Assembly (NCBI RefSeq): GCF_015244565.1
Contig: NZ_JABCQG010000015.1
Coordinates: 1 to 64,000 of the forward strand
DNA: 64,000 bases
Reading direction: 5' to 3'
Origin: Gluconobacter vitians
GTDB taxonomy: Bacteria; Pseudomonadota; Alphaproteobacteria; Acetobacterales; Acetobacteraceae
The notes below the pieces were generated by a model. It did no database searches and was not told the origin of the DNA. It saw nothing but the letters and a program-made list of their open reading frames with translations. Of the stretch, positions 7,132-16,371 are shown one piece after another (position 1 is the stretch's first letter; the number at the start of each line of letters is the position of its first letter). The position numbers and the translations under genes were made by a program.

Positions 7132-7465
7132 GCTTTGACGTTAACGAAACGCCGTTTTCATAACACCAAGCCCGTTAGCGTTAACTACTGATCGATAAAT
7201 GAGATGATTTGCAGGGCTTCCACCTACCAAACTGTTTTACAAAAACGCTCTAAGTCATTGATTCTAGGTGGTGGCAAATCAAGTGTTTTACATTGTAACC
7301 GGTTGATTTTATTGAAAAGACCTATACCTCTCGCGGACACCATACTTCCTGCAACATTCTTTCTGCAGGGGTAGAAAAATTCTCTCTATTGCCGATCCTG
7401 CAAGCCAAATATAACGGCATACCCGCTATATGGCGTTCGTCTTTCGTGCTTAAGGTTTCAGGCTT
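7132..7465. other. AT-rich non-coding stretch between phage-like block and acs
   Basis: No supported gene lies here. It holds an inverted-repeat pair (listed separately), two copies of tgttttaca (7233-7241 and 7284-7292) and presumably the acs promoter. I see no tRNA that would mark an integration site. The composition is clearly more AT-rich than both flanks. Confidence 0.6.
7206..7280. repeat. two-part inverted repeat
   Basis: gatttgc (7206-7212) and ccaccta (7220-7226) on the left are matched by taggtgg (7265-7271) and gcaaatc (7274-7280) on the right, giving two 7-bp arms with unequal spacing (7 against 2 bases). The long AT-rich centre makes a simple terminator unlikely; a binding region or recombination site is possible. 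Confidence 0.5.
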
Positions 7466-9373
7466 ATGTCTTCATCCCCTCATCCTCATACATTCCGCCT
7501 GTCTCCGGTGGCCTATGAAGCCCTGACAGACCATGCGGCTGCCGAGCCTGAGCTTTACTGGGAAGGTGAGAGCAGAAGGCTGAACTGGAATGCCGAGCCC
7601 AGTCAGGCCTACTGCGAAAAACAGGGCTGGTTTGCGGATGGGGCTCTGAATGCAAGCGTGAACTGCCTTGACCGGCATCTTGCGACACGCGCCGATCAGG
7701 CGGCTCTGATCTGGCAGGCGGAAGACGCCGATCGGGTCCTGACCTTCACATACCAAACCCTGCATGAGCAGGTCTGCCGTCTGGCGAACGTTCTGCGCAG
7801 CCAGGGCGTTCAGGCTGGGGATCGAGTGGCCATTCATCTCCCTTCTGTTCCCGAAGGCCTGATCGCGATGCTGGCCTGCACACGGATCGGGGCCATCCAT
7901 GTTGTCCTGTTCGGCGGTTTTTCTGCGGAAGCCATTGCTGACAGGCTGGTCGATAGCGGTGCGGTTCTGGTTATTACCGCCAATGTCGGTCGCCGAGGCG
8001 CCAAACGGATTGCGTTCAAGACAGCGCTCGACGCCGCTCTGGACCTGCATCCGGAGGCTCATACCGTCCGCCACGTTCTGGTCGTGAGCGTGACCGATGA
8101 TGATGTGAGCATGCAGGCCGATCGGGACATATGGCTTTCGCCTCTGCTGAAAGACGCTGCGCCAGACTGTGCTCCTCAGGACATGCCTTCTTCCGCCCCT
8201 CTTTTCCTGCTGTACACATCCGGCAGCACCGGCAAACCCAAGGGCATCGTACACGGCACGGGTGGCTATCTGGTCTGGGCGTCCTATACGCACGAACTGG
8301 TTTTTGACCATCAGGAGGGTGATATCTTCTGGTGCACGGCCGATATCGGCTGGATCACAGGTCATACCTACGGCGTTTACGGCCCCCTGCTTAATGGCGG
8401 AACGGTCCTTCTGTTCGAGGGCATGCCCTCCCATCCCGGTCCGGGCCGCTGGTGGAATGTGATTCAGGACCACAAGGTCACGACGTTCTATACCTCTCCA
8501 ACCGCCATCCGCGCGCTCATGCGCGAAGGCAACGATGTGGTGCAGCGTTACGACCTGTCCTCCCTGCGGGTTCTGGGGACGGTTGGCGAACCTATCAGCC
8601 ATGAGGCCTGGTCCTGGTTCAATGACCATGTTGGTGGAGGCCGTTGCGCCTTTGTCGATACCTGGTGGCAGACCGAGAGCGGCGGGATCATGATTTCTCC
8701 TGTACCCGGTGCCGTCAGGGAGAAGCCGGCATCCGCAACGCTGCCCCTCCCCGGCGTTCATCCCGTTCTTCTGGATGAACGTGGCACGCCGAAGGGTGGT
8801 GCGACCGAAGGTGTGCTCTGTCTCAAGGGATCTTGGCCAGGGCGGGCGCTCACGATCTGGAATGACGCGGCCCTTTTCGAGCGCACTTATCTTCAGCCTT
8901 ATCCCGGCTATTATTTCACGGGTGACGGCGCCCGGCGTGACGAAGACGGCTATTACTGGATTACCGGACGTGTGGATGACGTCATCAATGTTTCCGGCCA
9001 TCGGATAGGTTCCGCCGAAATCGAGGATGCGCTGGCAACTGAGCTGGCCATTGCCGAGAGTGCTGCAATCGGCATCCCGCATGATCTCAAGGGCCAGGGT
9101 ATCGTCGTTTATGTCGTTCCCCGCGATGATGCTCCGGACGACCTGCATCTGCGGGCCGCAAAAGCCATCACGTCAAAGGTCGGTCGCTATGCCGCGCCTG
9201 AGCATATCCATGTCGTGCCGGATCTGCCCAAGACACGATCCGGGAAAAGTGTCCGGCGCCTGCTCCGCAAGATTGCCTGTGGAGAGACCGAAGGCTTTGG
9301 GGACCTCTCTACCCTCGCCGATCCGGAGATCGTGGCAACACTGATCAGCATCATCCAGGCTCCGAAGAACTGA
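7466..9373 (+). CDS. acsA: acetyl-CoA synthetase
   Basis: 635 residues, the usual length for AMP-forming acetyl-CoA synthetase, which activates acetate to acetyl-AMP and then acetyl-CoA in the cytoplasm. The N-terminal ACAS segment ends in LYWEGESRRLNW-like sequence. The ATP/AMP loop YTSGSTGKPKG starts at residue 250, WWQTESGGIMISP marks the adenylation core, and YYFTGDGARRDEDGYYWITG is followed by the hinge. The regulatory acetylation lysine is K594 in PKTRSGKSVRR; the Ser after it is usually Ile. The gene stands alone on the plus strand. Propionate could also be a substrate, but the C-terminus and length favour acetate. Confidence 0.9.
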   Translation: MSSSPHPHTFRLSPVAYEALTDHAAAEPELYWEGESRRLNWNAEPSQAYCEKQGWFADGALNASVNCLDRHLATRADQAALIWQAEDADRVLTFTYQTLHEQVCRLANVLRSQGVQAGDRVAIHLPSVPEGLIAMLACTRIGAIHVVLFGGFSAEAIADRLVDSGAVLVITANVGRRGAKRIAFKTALDAALDLHPEAHTVRHVLVVSVTDDDVSMQADRDIWLSPLLKDAAPDCAPQDMPSSAPLFLLYTSGSTGKPKGIVHGTGGYLVWASYTHELVFDHQEGDIFWCTADIGWITGHTYGVYGPLLNGGTVLLFEGMPSHPGPGRWWNVIQDHKVTTFYTSPTAIRALMREGNDVVQRYDLSSLRVLGTVGEPISHEAWSWFNDHVGGGRCAFVDTWWQTESGGIMISPVPGAVREKPASATLPLPGVHPVLLDERGTPKGGATEGVLCLKGSWPGRALTIWNDAALFERTYLQPYPGYYFTGDGARRDEDGYYWITGRVDDVINVSGHRIGSAEIEDALATELAIAESAAIGIPHDLKGQGIVVYVVPRDDAPDDLHLRAAKAITSKVGRYAAPEHIHVVPDLPKTRSGKSVRRLLRKIACGETEGFGDLSTLADPEIVATLISIIQAPKN

Positions 9374-9393
9374 TCTGTCAGGCCTGAAAAATT

Positions 9394-9756
9394 TCAGATA
9401 TCGGTCGTTCCGGCCGGTGTCTGAACAGGAATGAACGCGCCGCTCAGAAACCCGAAGACGACGTGCAGGAAATAGACGCAGAAAGCTGCGGCCAGCAGGA
9501 CTGCAAAAAGCCGTCCGAAAATCCTGAACGACGCCACGATCAGCCCGCCCAGAAGCAGGAACAGCAGCACCGTCTGAGCCGTTCCCTGTATTCCCAGACC
9601 GGACAGCACGCTCCGCGCCATGACTTCGATGATGGCCACACCGGCTACAACCACGCCCAGCAGTCCGAGGATCAAACCCCATAACGTGTCGAGTATGGAT
9701 TGCATCACGTGATCTGGCACCATTTGAAAGAGGACAACATTACTCCACAAAGCCAT
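9394..9756 (-). CDS. small integral membrane protein of unknown function
   Basis: Up to 120 residues with three likely membrane helices: about 21-48 (LWGLILGLLGVVVAGVAII), 60-80 and 82-105. Downstream starts at 9723 and 9705 are possible; the first ATG has a purine-rich cgggga before it. No motif is recognised. It is convergent with acs and divergent from the AEC transporter gene. Confidence 0.5.
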   Translation of the reverse strand: MALWSNVVLFQMVPDHVMQSILDTLWGLILGLLGVVVAGVAIIEVMARSVLSGLGIQGTAQTVLLFLLLGGLIVASFRIFGRLFAVLLAAAFCVYFLHVVFGFLSGAFIPVQTPAGTTDI

Positions 9757-9865
9757 TCCCCGCGGCTCTGGTCAACCGTCATCTGCCATGGGGATAGACG
9801 AATGTTGGAGCGACCGTTACGAAAGGTGATCCTTTCCTGACCGGATTTTCTTTCATGGGTCTTCT

Positions 9866-10846
9866 ATGACGAACTCGCCTGCCCTGCTGCTGACGATCGT
9901 TCAGTCCATTCTCCCGATTCTCGTAACGCTGGGATTTGGATATTTCGCGGCATTCCGAAAGGATTTTGATGCGCAGCAGGCTGGTGTTCTGACACGTCTG
10001 GTCATGCTGTATGCGCTCCCGCTGGAGCTGCTGGCCTCTATCCTCAGCACTCCGCGCAATGAGGTTCTGGCAGCGGGGCCGGTTGCGGCACTGATCCTGC
10101 TGGCCATGGTCGGCGGCTATGGCATCATTTTTGCCATCCTGCGTGGCGTTCTGAAACGCCGACTGGGTGAGGCAGCGCTGATCGCGATGACCATCACCGG
10201 TCCGTCTGTTCCCTTCATCGGCATTCCTGTCTTGGGACAGATCTTCGGACCGGCCAGTTCGGTCCCCATCTCGATTGCATCCCTCGCCATGAACCTAGTG
10301 CAGTTGCCCATCACCCTGATCCTGATGGGCCATGACCGCGGCACCCGCCATCGGATCGAGACTGAAGGGGAAGCCCGGAACGAACTCCGCGAACTTCTGG
10401 GACACCTCATGCATTCCTGCCGCGAACCGGTTGTGTGGGTTCCGATGATGGCGCTTGTGCTGGTCAGTGCCGGCGCCTTCCTGCCACAGTTTCTCAAGGG
10501 TTCACTTCAACTGCTCGGCCGCACGACAGGGGGCGCGGCGCTGTTCGCGTCAGGCGTGGTGCTCTTTACCCGTCAGGTCAAATTCAGTCCGCTGGTTGGC
10601 GTCATCGTCACCGTCCGGAACATCATTATCCCTGGGATCATCTATACGCTTGCCAGAATGTGGCACCTTCCCCTGCCCGCACTGCAGGAAAGCGTGCTGA
10701 CAATGGCCATTCCCAGCGCCTCCATCAACGTCATCCTCGCCATGCGGTATCATGTTCTGGAACGTGAAATTGCATCCGTTCTGTTCTTTGGAACGTTAAG
10801 TTCAATCTTCACCATGGCGTTCTTCATTTGGCTGACAGGTGCATGA
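9866..10846 (+). CDS. AEC-family transporter (auxin efflux carrier type)
   Basis: 326 residues with about ten hydrophobic helices split into two five-helix halves around a hydrophilic loop at about 155-190 (GHDRGTRHRIETEGEARNEL). The start ILPILVTLGFGYFAAFRKDF and the end AIPSASINVILAMRYHVL match AEC permeases, whose bacterial members move organic acids such as malonate or malate. Substrate cannot be told from sequence. Its stop overlaps the ATG of the phosphatase gene, so the two are co-translated. Confidence 0.85.
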   Translation: MTNSPALLLTIVQSILPILVTLGFGYFAAFRKDFDAQQAGVLTRLVMLYALPLELLASILSTPRNEVLAAGPVAALILLAMVGGYGIIFAILRGVLKRRLGEAALIAMTITGPSVPFIGIPVLGQIFGPASSVPISIASLAMNLVQLPITLILMGHDRGTRHRIETEGEARNELRELLGHLMHSCREPVVWVPMMALVLVSAGAFLPQFLKGSLQLLGRTTGGAALFASGVVLFTRQVKFSPLVGVIVTVRNIIIPGIIYTLARMWHLPLPALQESVLTMAIPSASINVILAMRYHVLEREIASVLFFGTLSSIFTMAFFIWLTGA

Positions 10847-11310
10847 CCAGTTTTCTTTTCGTGTGTACGGGCAATATCTGCCGCTCCCCCTTGGCAGAAC
10901 TGGCCATGCGCCGTGAAGCCGAGCTTCGCGGACTGACCCTCGATATCGATTCTGCCGCAACCGGACACTGGAATCTGGGCGAAGCGCCTGATCCCCGTGC
11001 CCGCGCCATTGCATCCCGACAGAACCTGGATGCATCACCGCTTAGGGCACGCCTCGTCACAGAGGATGATTTCTTCCGATTTGATCATATCATTGCCTTG
11101 GACCGGTCCCATCTGGCGATCCTGAAGCAGATGCAACCCCGGCAGTCCAAAGCACGTCTGTCCCTGATGCTGGACCACCTCCCCGACCGGGCCGGACAGG
11201 ACGTCGTTGACCCTTATTATGGGCCAGACGAAGGTTTCATCACGACATGGCAGGATGTGGAAGCCGGATGTGCTGCCCTTGCCATAGCCAGTCTTGGTCC
11301 ACGCCCCTGA
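10843..11310 (+). CDS. low-molecular-weight protein tyrosine phosphatase
   Basis: 155 residues from ATG 10843, which overlaps the AEC stop as ATGA; a TTG at 10828 is in frame but would run into that gene. The active-site loop is CTGNICRS with nucleophile Cys8 and Arg14, and the general acid is Asp123 in DPYYG, so the enzyme should be active. The family dephosphorylates Tyr on proteins, and in bacteria often acts on exopolysaccharide kinases, although some members act on other phosphates. No exopolysaccharide kinase is nearby. Confidence 0.9.
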   Translation: MTSFLFVCTGNICRSPLAELAMRREAELRGLTLDIDSAATGHWNLGEAPDPRARAIASRQNLDASPLRARLVTEDDFFRFDHIIALDRSHLAILKQMQPRQSKARLSLMLDHLPDRAGQDVVDPYYGPDEGFITTWQDVEAGCAALAIASLGPRP

Positions 11311-11346
11311 CTCTGACGATGTCAGCGAAACAAGAAGGAGAATTGC

Positions 11347-12279
11347 ATGTCATCCCGCCCCAACATCCTCATGATCGATCCCCTTTTTCCGGGCATGAAA
11401 GAGCGTCTGGAGCAGCATTTTACCCTTCATCCATATACGACAGTTGAGAACCTCAAGAGCATTGCTCCTGATATTCGCGGAATTACGACGGGGGGCGCGT
11501 CCGGCGTACCGCCCGAAATCATGGACATCCTGCCCAATCTTGAGGTCATTTCTGTCAATGGGGTTGGTACTGACCGTATCAATCTGGATGAAGCAAAGCG
11601 CCGAAACATCCGTGTCGCTACAACCCAGAATACTCTGACAGACGATGTGGCTGACATGGCCGTTGCCCTGATGATGACGGTCATGCGGGGTATTGTCACA
11701 AATGATCAGTTCGTCCGTGCCGGGAAATGGCCTTCTGAACCTGTTCCCATGGGCCGCACTCTGACGAAAAAACGTGTTGGCATTGCAGGATTTGGTCATA
11801 TTGGGCAGGCCATTGCCAAGCGCGTCTCGGCTTTTGGCATGGAAGTGGCCTATTTCAACTCACATACCCGACCAGAGAGCAATTACCGCTTTGAACCTGA
11901 TCTGAAGACACTGACAGCCTGGTGCGACGTGCTGATCCTTGCTGTTTCAGGCGGACCACGTTCTACCAATATGGTCAATAAAGACATTCTCGATGCCTTG
12001 GGTAAGGACGGATTTCTCGTCAATATCGCCCGAGGTACCGTTGTGGATGAGGCGGCACTCCTGAGCGCGCTTCAGGAAAAACGGATAGCCGGCGCCGGTC
12101 TGGATGTTTTCCAGAACGAGCCGAACATAAATCCAGCCTTTTTCACCCTGACAAACACTGTTCTACAGGCTCATCAGGCCTCGGCCACGATTGAAACCAG
12201 AACCGCCATGGCCAATCTGGTCGCAGACAATCTGATTGCCTATTTTACTGATAAACGTCTTCTGACCCCGGTCATCTAA
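11347..12279 (+). CDS. D-2-hydroxyacid dehydrogenase, probably 2-ketogluconate/hydroxypyruvate reductase
   Basis: 310 residues after a gaaggag at 11333-11339. The NAD(P) fold shows in VGIAGFGHIGQAIAKR. The catalytic triad is Arg229 (NIARGTVVDE), Glu258 (DVFQNEP) and His276 (LQAHQAS), the standard set for D-isomer 2-hydroxyacid dehydrogenases. Close relatives in acetic acid bacteria are glyoxylate/hydroxypyruvate reductases and the cytosolic 2-ketogluconate reductase, which returns 2-ketogluconate to gluconate. Which substrate applies is inference. The gene ends five bases before the convergent NAD kinase gene. Confidence 0.85.
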   Translation: MSSRPNILMIDPLFPGMKERLEQHFTLHPYTTVENLKSIAPDIRGITTGGASGVPPEIMDILPNLEVISVNGVGTDRINLDEAKRRNIRVATTQNTLTDDVADMAVALMMTVMRGIVTNDQFVRAGKWPSEPVPMGRTLTKKRVGIAGFGHIGQAIAKRVSAFGMEVAYFNSHTRPESNYRFEPDLKTLTAWCDVLILAVSGGPRSTNMVNKDILDALGKDGFLVNIARGTVVDEAALLSALQEKRIAGAGLDVFQNEPNINPAFFTLTNTVLQAHQASATIETRTAMANLVADNLIAYFTDKRLLTPVI

Positions 12280-12283
12280 GACG

Positions 12284-13042
12284 TCAGGCGATAAACTGTT
12301 CGGCGATGATCCGTTCCGAAAGACCGTGATCGGGATCGAACAGGATCGTGGCCTGTCGCTCCCGGTCTTCTCGCACAACAACCTCGGCAACGTTACGAAT
12401 TTCAGTAAAATCAGCAACGGCAGCTGTCGCTCTCTTCTCCGTATCAAGCAGCGTCAACTTCACCACGGCGCTCGAAGGCAGGAGAGCCCCTCGCCAACGC
12501 CGGGGGCGAAAAGCAGAAATCGGCGTGAGAGGAAGAATATTGGCGCTCAAAGGTACAATAGGTCCGTGCGCCGACAGATTGTATGCCGTTGAGCCTGCAG
12601 GCGTAGAAACAATGATGCCGTCGCAGATCAGCTCCTCAAGGCGCGTCCGACCATCAATTTCGATCTTAATGCGGGACGTCTGACGCGTTTGCCGAAAAAG
12701 AAACACGTCATTGAAAGCCAGCGCGCTTTTGACTGCTCCTGATACCGTCGTAGCTACCATATGGAGTGGGTGAAGAATCGAAGGCTGCGACTTCTCCAGG
12801 CGCTGCAAGAGATCATTTTCATTCGCCGCATTCATCAAAAACCCGACTGTTCCGTAATTCATCCCATAGATGGCGATACTTTTGTCCAGGACCTTGTGCA
12901 GGGCTTCGAGCATAAAGCCATCACCACCCAGACAGACTACAACATCCGCGTCATGAAGCCGCACATTTCCGTACTTCTCGGAAAGCCGTTCCAGTGCAGC
13001 TTGAGCTGCATCAGTCGAGGAAGCCACGAAATGAATTTTCAT
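12284..13042 (-). CDS. nadK: NAD kinase
   Basis: 252 residues. It phosphorylates NAD to NADP in the cytoplasm. The ATP-binding [10 protein letters not shown] motif (about residues 39-48), the [10 protein letters not shown] motif (about 62-71) and [15 protein letters not shown] (about 147-161) are the conserved NadK blocks. It is the compact form without an N-terminal extension. Convergent with the 2-hydroxyacid dehydrogenase gene, itself likely NADPH-using, with four bases between them. Confidence 0.93.
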   Translation of the reverse strand: MKIHFVASSTDAAQAALERLSEKYGNVRLHDADVVVCLGGDGFMLEALHKVLDKSIAIYGMNYGTVGFLMNAANENDLLQRLEKSQPSILHPLHMVATTVSGAVKSALAFNDVFLFRQTRQTSRIKIEIDGRTRLEELICDGIIVSTPAGSTAYNLSAHGPIVPLSANILPLTPISAFRPRRWRGALLPSSAVVKLTLLDTEKRATAAVADFTEIRNVAEVVVREDRERQATILFDPDHGLSERIIAEQFIA

Positions 13043-13208
13043 AACGAGATCACATTAGTCCAGGTTCAGCGGAAACGATTTTTTCTACCAGGTTAACCCC
13101 TAGCAGATTTCTCACCTTTGAACCGCCCCATGCGAGATGACAAACAGTTTGACTGACGCAGCACGCAGTCAGGATAGATGGTCCGTCACTGCTTCCTTGG
13201 TCAGTCCA

Positions 13209-15341
13209 TTAAATTGAACCTACAGTCCGAAGCTTGGCACGAGAAAAAATTTCTTCCTGAGCAATAACCGGCACTGATGGCTGGATACGTTCGATTATTC
13301 GTCTCAGTGGCAATCGGAGATTACGAGACACCAGTATTACAGGGACTTCACCCTGCTTCATCGCGCTTTCCAGACAAAATCTTATCCGAGATACGAATTC
13401 ATTCATTCTGGATGGAGGAAGATTGATATGTCGCTCCTCTCCTGAGTTAGAAAGGCTATCAAAGATGGACACCTCCCAGTCAGGACTGAGCGACAAGATA
13501 GGAATATATCCCTGAGGGCCTGTGACTGACGCACTGATTTGACGCGCCAGCCTCATGCGGACGTGTGAAACCAATGCCGGGACCGTCTTAAGACCTTGAC
13601 TACATCCCTCCTGCAAAGCTTCCAAGATGCTGACCAAATCACGAATGGATACACGTTCGTCCAGAAGTGACTGGAGTGTTCTTTGAATCATTCCCACTGA
13701 AATCTGAGACGGAACAAGGTCAACAACAAGTTTCTGCTGTTCGCGAGGCAGTTCATCCAGAAGTTTCTGAGTTTCGGAATACGACAGAAGATCCGCCATG
13801 TTGTCTTTGACCAGTTCGGTCAGATGAGTAATAATTACGCTCGCAGGGTCTACAACCGTATATCCCTGAATGATTGCATTTTCTCGCAAACTCTGGTCAA
13901 TCCACAGCGCAGGCAAACCAAAAGCCGGCTCCTTCGTTTTTTCGCCCTCAATGTGAGACTCACCCCCCTTGGGATCCATGGCTAAGAGTTTGTTAAGCCT
14001 GACGTCTCCGCGTCCAACTTCTATTTCTTTAATACATACTGAATAAGAATCAGGCGGCAGCTGGAGGTTATCCTGAATACGCACCGGAGGTAGAACAAAC
14101 CCCATATCACTGGCGATTGTTCTACGCAGTATTTTAATTTTCTCCGTCAGGCGCGCATTCTCACCACTTGCAATAGCCAGCAAGTTAAATCCTAACTCCA
14201 GCCGCAATAAATCGACTTTGAGACTTTCGGAAATTGGGATTTCGGAAGGAACATTGCTTTCAGGAGCCAAAACGGAGTCGCCATCGTTATCTTTATCAGT
14301 AACAGGGGACCGATATCTTATCCACGCCGCCGCTGCCGACAGTACCGCCAGGAAAAGAAAAGGGAACGTTGGCAGACCTGGCATTAAGGCTAAAACGACT
14401 GCGCTTCCGGAAGCCAGTGCGAGTGGTTTGGGATTGCCACCCAGTTGTCTTACCAGCGCAACATCCGCTCCCCCCTCGGTCCCGCCTTTTGTTACGACAA
14501 TACCAGATGCGGTAGAGACAAGAAGAGCTGGTATCTGGGAAACAAGACCATCGCCTATTGTCAAAGTTGTAAAGGCTGTCGCTGCATCTGATACTGACAT
14601 GCCATGCCGGACAATACCTATCGTCAAACCACCAATAATATTGATAGCGGTTATTATCAGACTAGCAATTGCATCTCCACGCACGAACTTCGCGGCGCCA
14701 TCCATAGCTCCGTAAAACCCACTTTCTTCTTCCAGTTCTTTACGTTTTTTGCGTGCGATAACGTCATTGATAGCCCCTGAAGATAGTTCAGCATCAATAG
14801 CCATCTGTCTCCCAGGCATTGAATCCAACGAGAACCTGGCAGCAACTTCCGCGATACGGCCCGATCCTTTTGTAATAACCATAAAATTAACGACGAGAAG
14901 GATGGAGAATAAAATGGCTCCAATAACGACATCGCCTCCCATCAGGAAGCCGCCAAACGCCGCCACAACATGCCCGGCAGCATATGCTCCCTCATACCCG
15001 TGACTTAAAATCAGCCGAGTAGTCGCAACTTCGAGAGAGAGTCTCAAAAGAGTCGTTAACAACAATAATGTTGGAAATGATGTAAAATCGAGAGGCCTAT
15101 TCAGAAACAAGGCAACCATCAAAACAAGTATAGATGAGGTTACCGAAAGCGATAAACCTATATCCAGAATAAATGTTGGAAGCGGCAAGACAAGTATAGA
15201 CAAAAGCGCCGAAACGGACAGCGCGAGTCCTATATCCGATCCAGGCATCCAAGCTTTTAGCGCTCTCACACTTGGCGGAATGTTGAAAGCTGAAACCAGC
15301 CTCTCAACTCCAGATGACAAGTTTTTCCCGGTATTGGTCAT
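13209..15341 (-). CDS. flhA: flagellar export gate protein FlhA
   Basis: 710 residues from ATG 15341, preceded by ggaag; an in-frame TTG at 15368 is less likely. FlhA is the large membrane component of the flagellar type III export apparatus. The N-terminal half has about eight membrane helices and the conserved FHIPEP-type cytoplasmic loop, read here as SMPGRQMAIDAELSSGAIND. The C-terminal half (about 370-710) is the cytoplasmic nonamer domain that receives chaperone-substrate complexes. Last gene of the leftward fliF-fliG-fliH-fliN-flhA run. The neighbourhood is more AT-rich than the rest of the window. Confidence 0.93.
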   Translation of the reverse strand: MTNTGKNLSSGVERLVSAFNIPPSVRALKAWMPGSDIGLALSVSALLSILVLPLPTFILDIGLSLSVTSSILVLMVALFLNRPLDFTSFPTLLLLTTLLRLSLEVATTRLILSHGYEGAYAAGHVVAAFGGFLMGGDVVIGAILFSILLVVNFMVITKGSGRIAEVAARFSLDSMPGRQMAIDAELSSGAINDVIARKKRKELEEESGFYGAMDGAAKFVRGDAIASLIITAINIIGGLTIGIVRHGMSVSDAATAFTTLTIGDGLVSQIPALLVSTASGIVVTKGGTEGGADVALVRQLGGNPKPLALASGSAVVLALMPGLPTFPFLFLAVLSAAAAWIRYRSPVTDKDNDGDSVLAPESNVPSEIPISESLKVDLLRLELGFNLLAIASGENARLTEKIKILRRTIASDMGFVLPPVRIQDNLQLPPDSYSVCIKEIEVGRGDVRLNKLLAMDPKGGESHIEGEKTKEPAFGLPALWIDQSLRENAIIQGYTVVDPASVIITHLTELVKDNMADLLSYSETQKLLDELPREQQKLVVDLVPSQISVGMIQRTLQSLLDERVSIRDLVSILEALQEGCSQGLKTVPALVSHVRMRLARQISASVTGPQGYIPILSLSPDWEVSIFDSLSNSGEERHINLPPSRMNEFVSRIRFCLESAMKQGEVPVILVSRNLRLPLRRIIERIQPSVPVIAQEEIFSRAKLRTVGSI

Positions 15342-15396
15342 TTTCTTCCAAGAGCTTTTAGAGCACAAATATATTTTTTATGTGAGAAATTTTTAC

Positions 15397-15711
15397 TTAT
15401 TTTTCTGATTTTATAATCTCAGTCATAGTTACACCAAGCCGAGTTTCATCGACCATAACAACTTCTCCCCTTGCTATCAGTCTATTATTTACAAGTATAT
15501 CAATTGAATCCCCAATTTTTCGATCCAATTCAACTACTGCTCCGCGCCCCAGACGCAACAATTGGTTTATTGGCATTGTCGTGCGCCCAAGGACGGCACT
15601 TACAGTAACGGGAATATCATAAATGGCCTCCAAATCATTAGTGCCCAATGTTTTTTCAGATGGGAAATCTTCCTTTTCCATACTGAAGTCCTCTTTATCC
15701 TGACCAAGCAT
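15397..15711 (-). CDS. fliN: flagellar motor switch protein FliN
   Basis: 104 residues. The C-terminal SpoA/FliN domain (about 28-100) reads IYDIPVTVSAVLGRTTMPIN, then LLRLGRGAVVELDRKIGD and GEVVMVDETRLGVTMTEI, all typical of the C-ring switch protein that binds CheY-P and organises export. The N-terminus is short and acidic. It lies nine bases after fliH and 55 before flhA, all in one direction. Confidence 0.93.
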   Translation of the reverse strand: MLGQDKEDFSMEKEDFPSEKTLGTNDLEAIYDIPVTVSAVLGRTTMPINQLLRLGRGAVVELDRKIGDSIDILVNNRLIARGEVVMVDETRLGVTMTEIIKSEK

Positions 15712-15720
15712 TTTTCTCTC

Positions 15721-16371
15721 CTACCCAGTGACCGGTTCTTCGCAAATAATTGAAATTACTTCTTGCACGACCTTAGATGCATTTCGCGACAATTGGCCCG
15801 TGTCCCAAGCAATCATGAAATCTCCACCTTTCAGACTTTCATCCAGTTCAACCTTCAGCTTTTGTTCAGTTTCTTCCGGAAAATACTTTTTTATCTTTTC
15901 AAAAAATTCTTTAGAACAAGTTAATTTTATGTAGCTAATTTTTTCCAGAGAAGGGATAATTGACTCAATAATTTTCTCAGAATTATCTTCCCCATACCGC
16001 TCCAAAACATTTGGAATAATATTTAAAATAGAATTTAATATTACAGTTGATATCTCTTTAAAAATCTTATTTTTACATTCTTCTATTTTATTCTCTACAT
16101 CAAATATCATAGGTAATGTGTTTTCTTTAAATTCGTTCTCTATTTTTGATTTTTCTTTATCGAAAACTTCTTTTTCTAAGCGCCTCCCATCCTGAAGCCC
16201 TTTATCATAATATTCTTGCAAAATTTCTTCAGACGGCTGGATACTTACCGGGGTATCCAGAACGGTTGGAATATCTTCAATTTTCTCTAACTTATCTTCA
16301 GGAGATGCATCGAAATCTTCGACATAAAGTAAATTAGGAAAATCTCTCTCCCTGACAGTCTCTTTATTCAT
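15721..16371 (-). CDS. fliH: FliH-like flagellar assembly protein, very AT-rich
   Basis: 216 residues. The call rests on position (directly after fliG, before fliN) and on layout: an N-terminal disordered part, a helical segment with a FliH-like pattern (EYYDKGLQDGRRLEKEVFDK, about 69-88) and an acidic C-terminal domain ending GDFMIAWDTGQLSRNASKV. FliH ties the ATPase FliI to the C-ring. The gene is unusual: Lys, Ile, Asn and Glu dominate, and bases 16021-16080 hold only nine G or C. Its start overlaps the last base of fliG. Confidence 0.75.
   Translation of the reverse strand: MNKETVRERDFPNLLYVEDFDASPEDKLEKIEDIPTVLDTPVSIQPSEEILQEYYDKGLQDGRRLEKEVFDKEKSKIENEFKENTLPMIFDVENKIEECKNKIFKEISTVILNSILNIIPNVLERYGEDNSEKIIESIIPSLEKISYIKLTCSKEFFEKIKKYFPEETEQKLKVELDESLKGGDFMIAWDTGQLSRNASKVVQEVISIICEEPVTG

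Noticed and set aside
7472-9148. 558-codon minus-strand frame opposite acsA
   Set aside because: Long antisense frame caused by GC-rich third positions; the plus-strand protein is complete and conserved.
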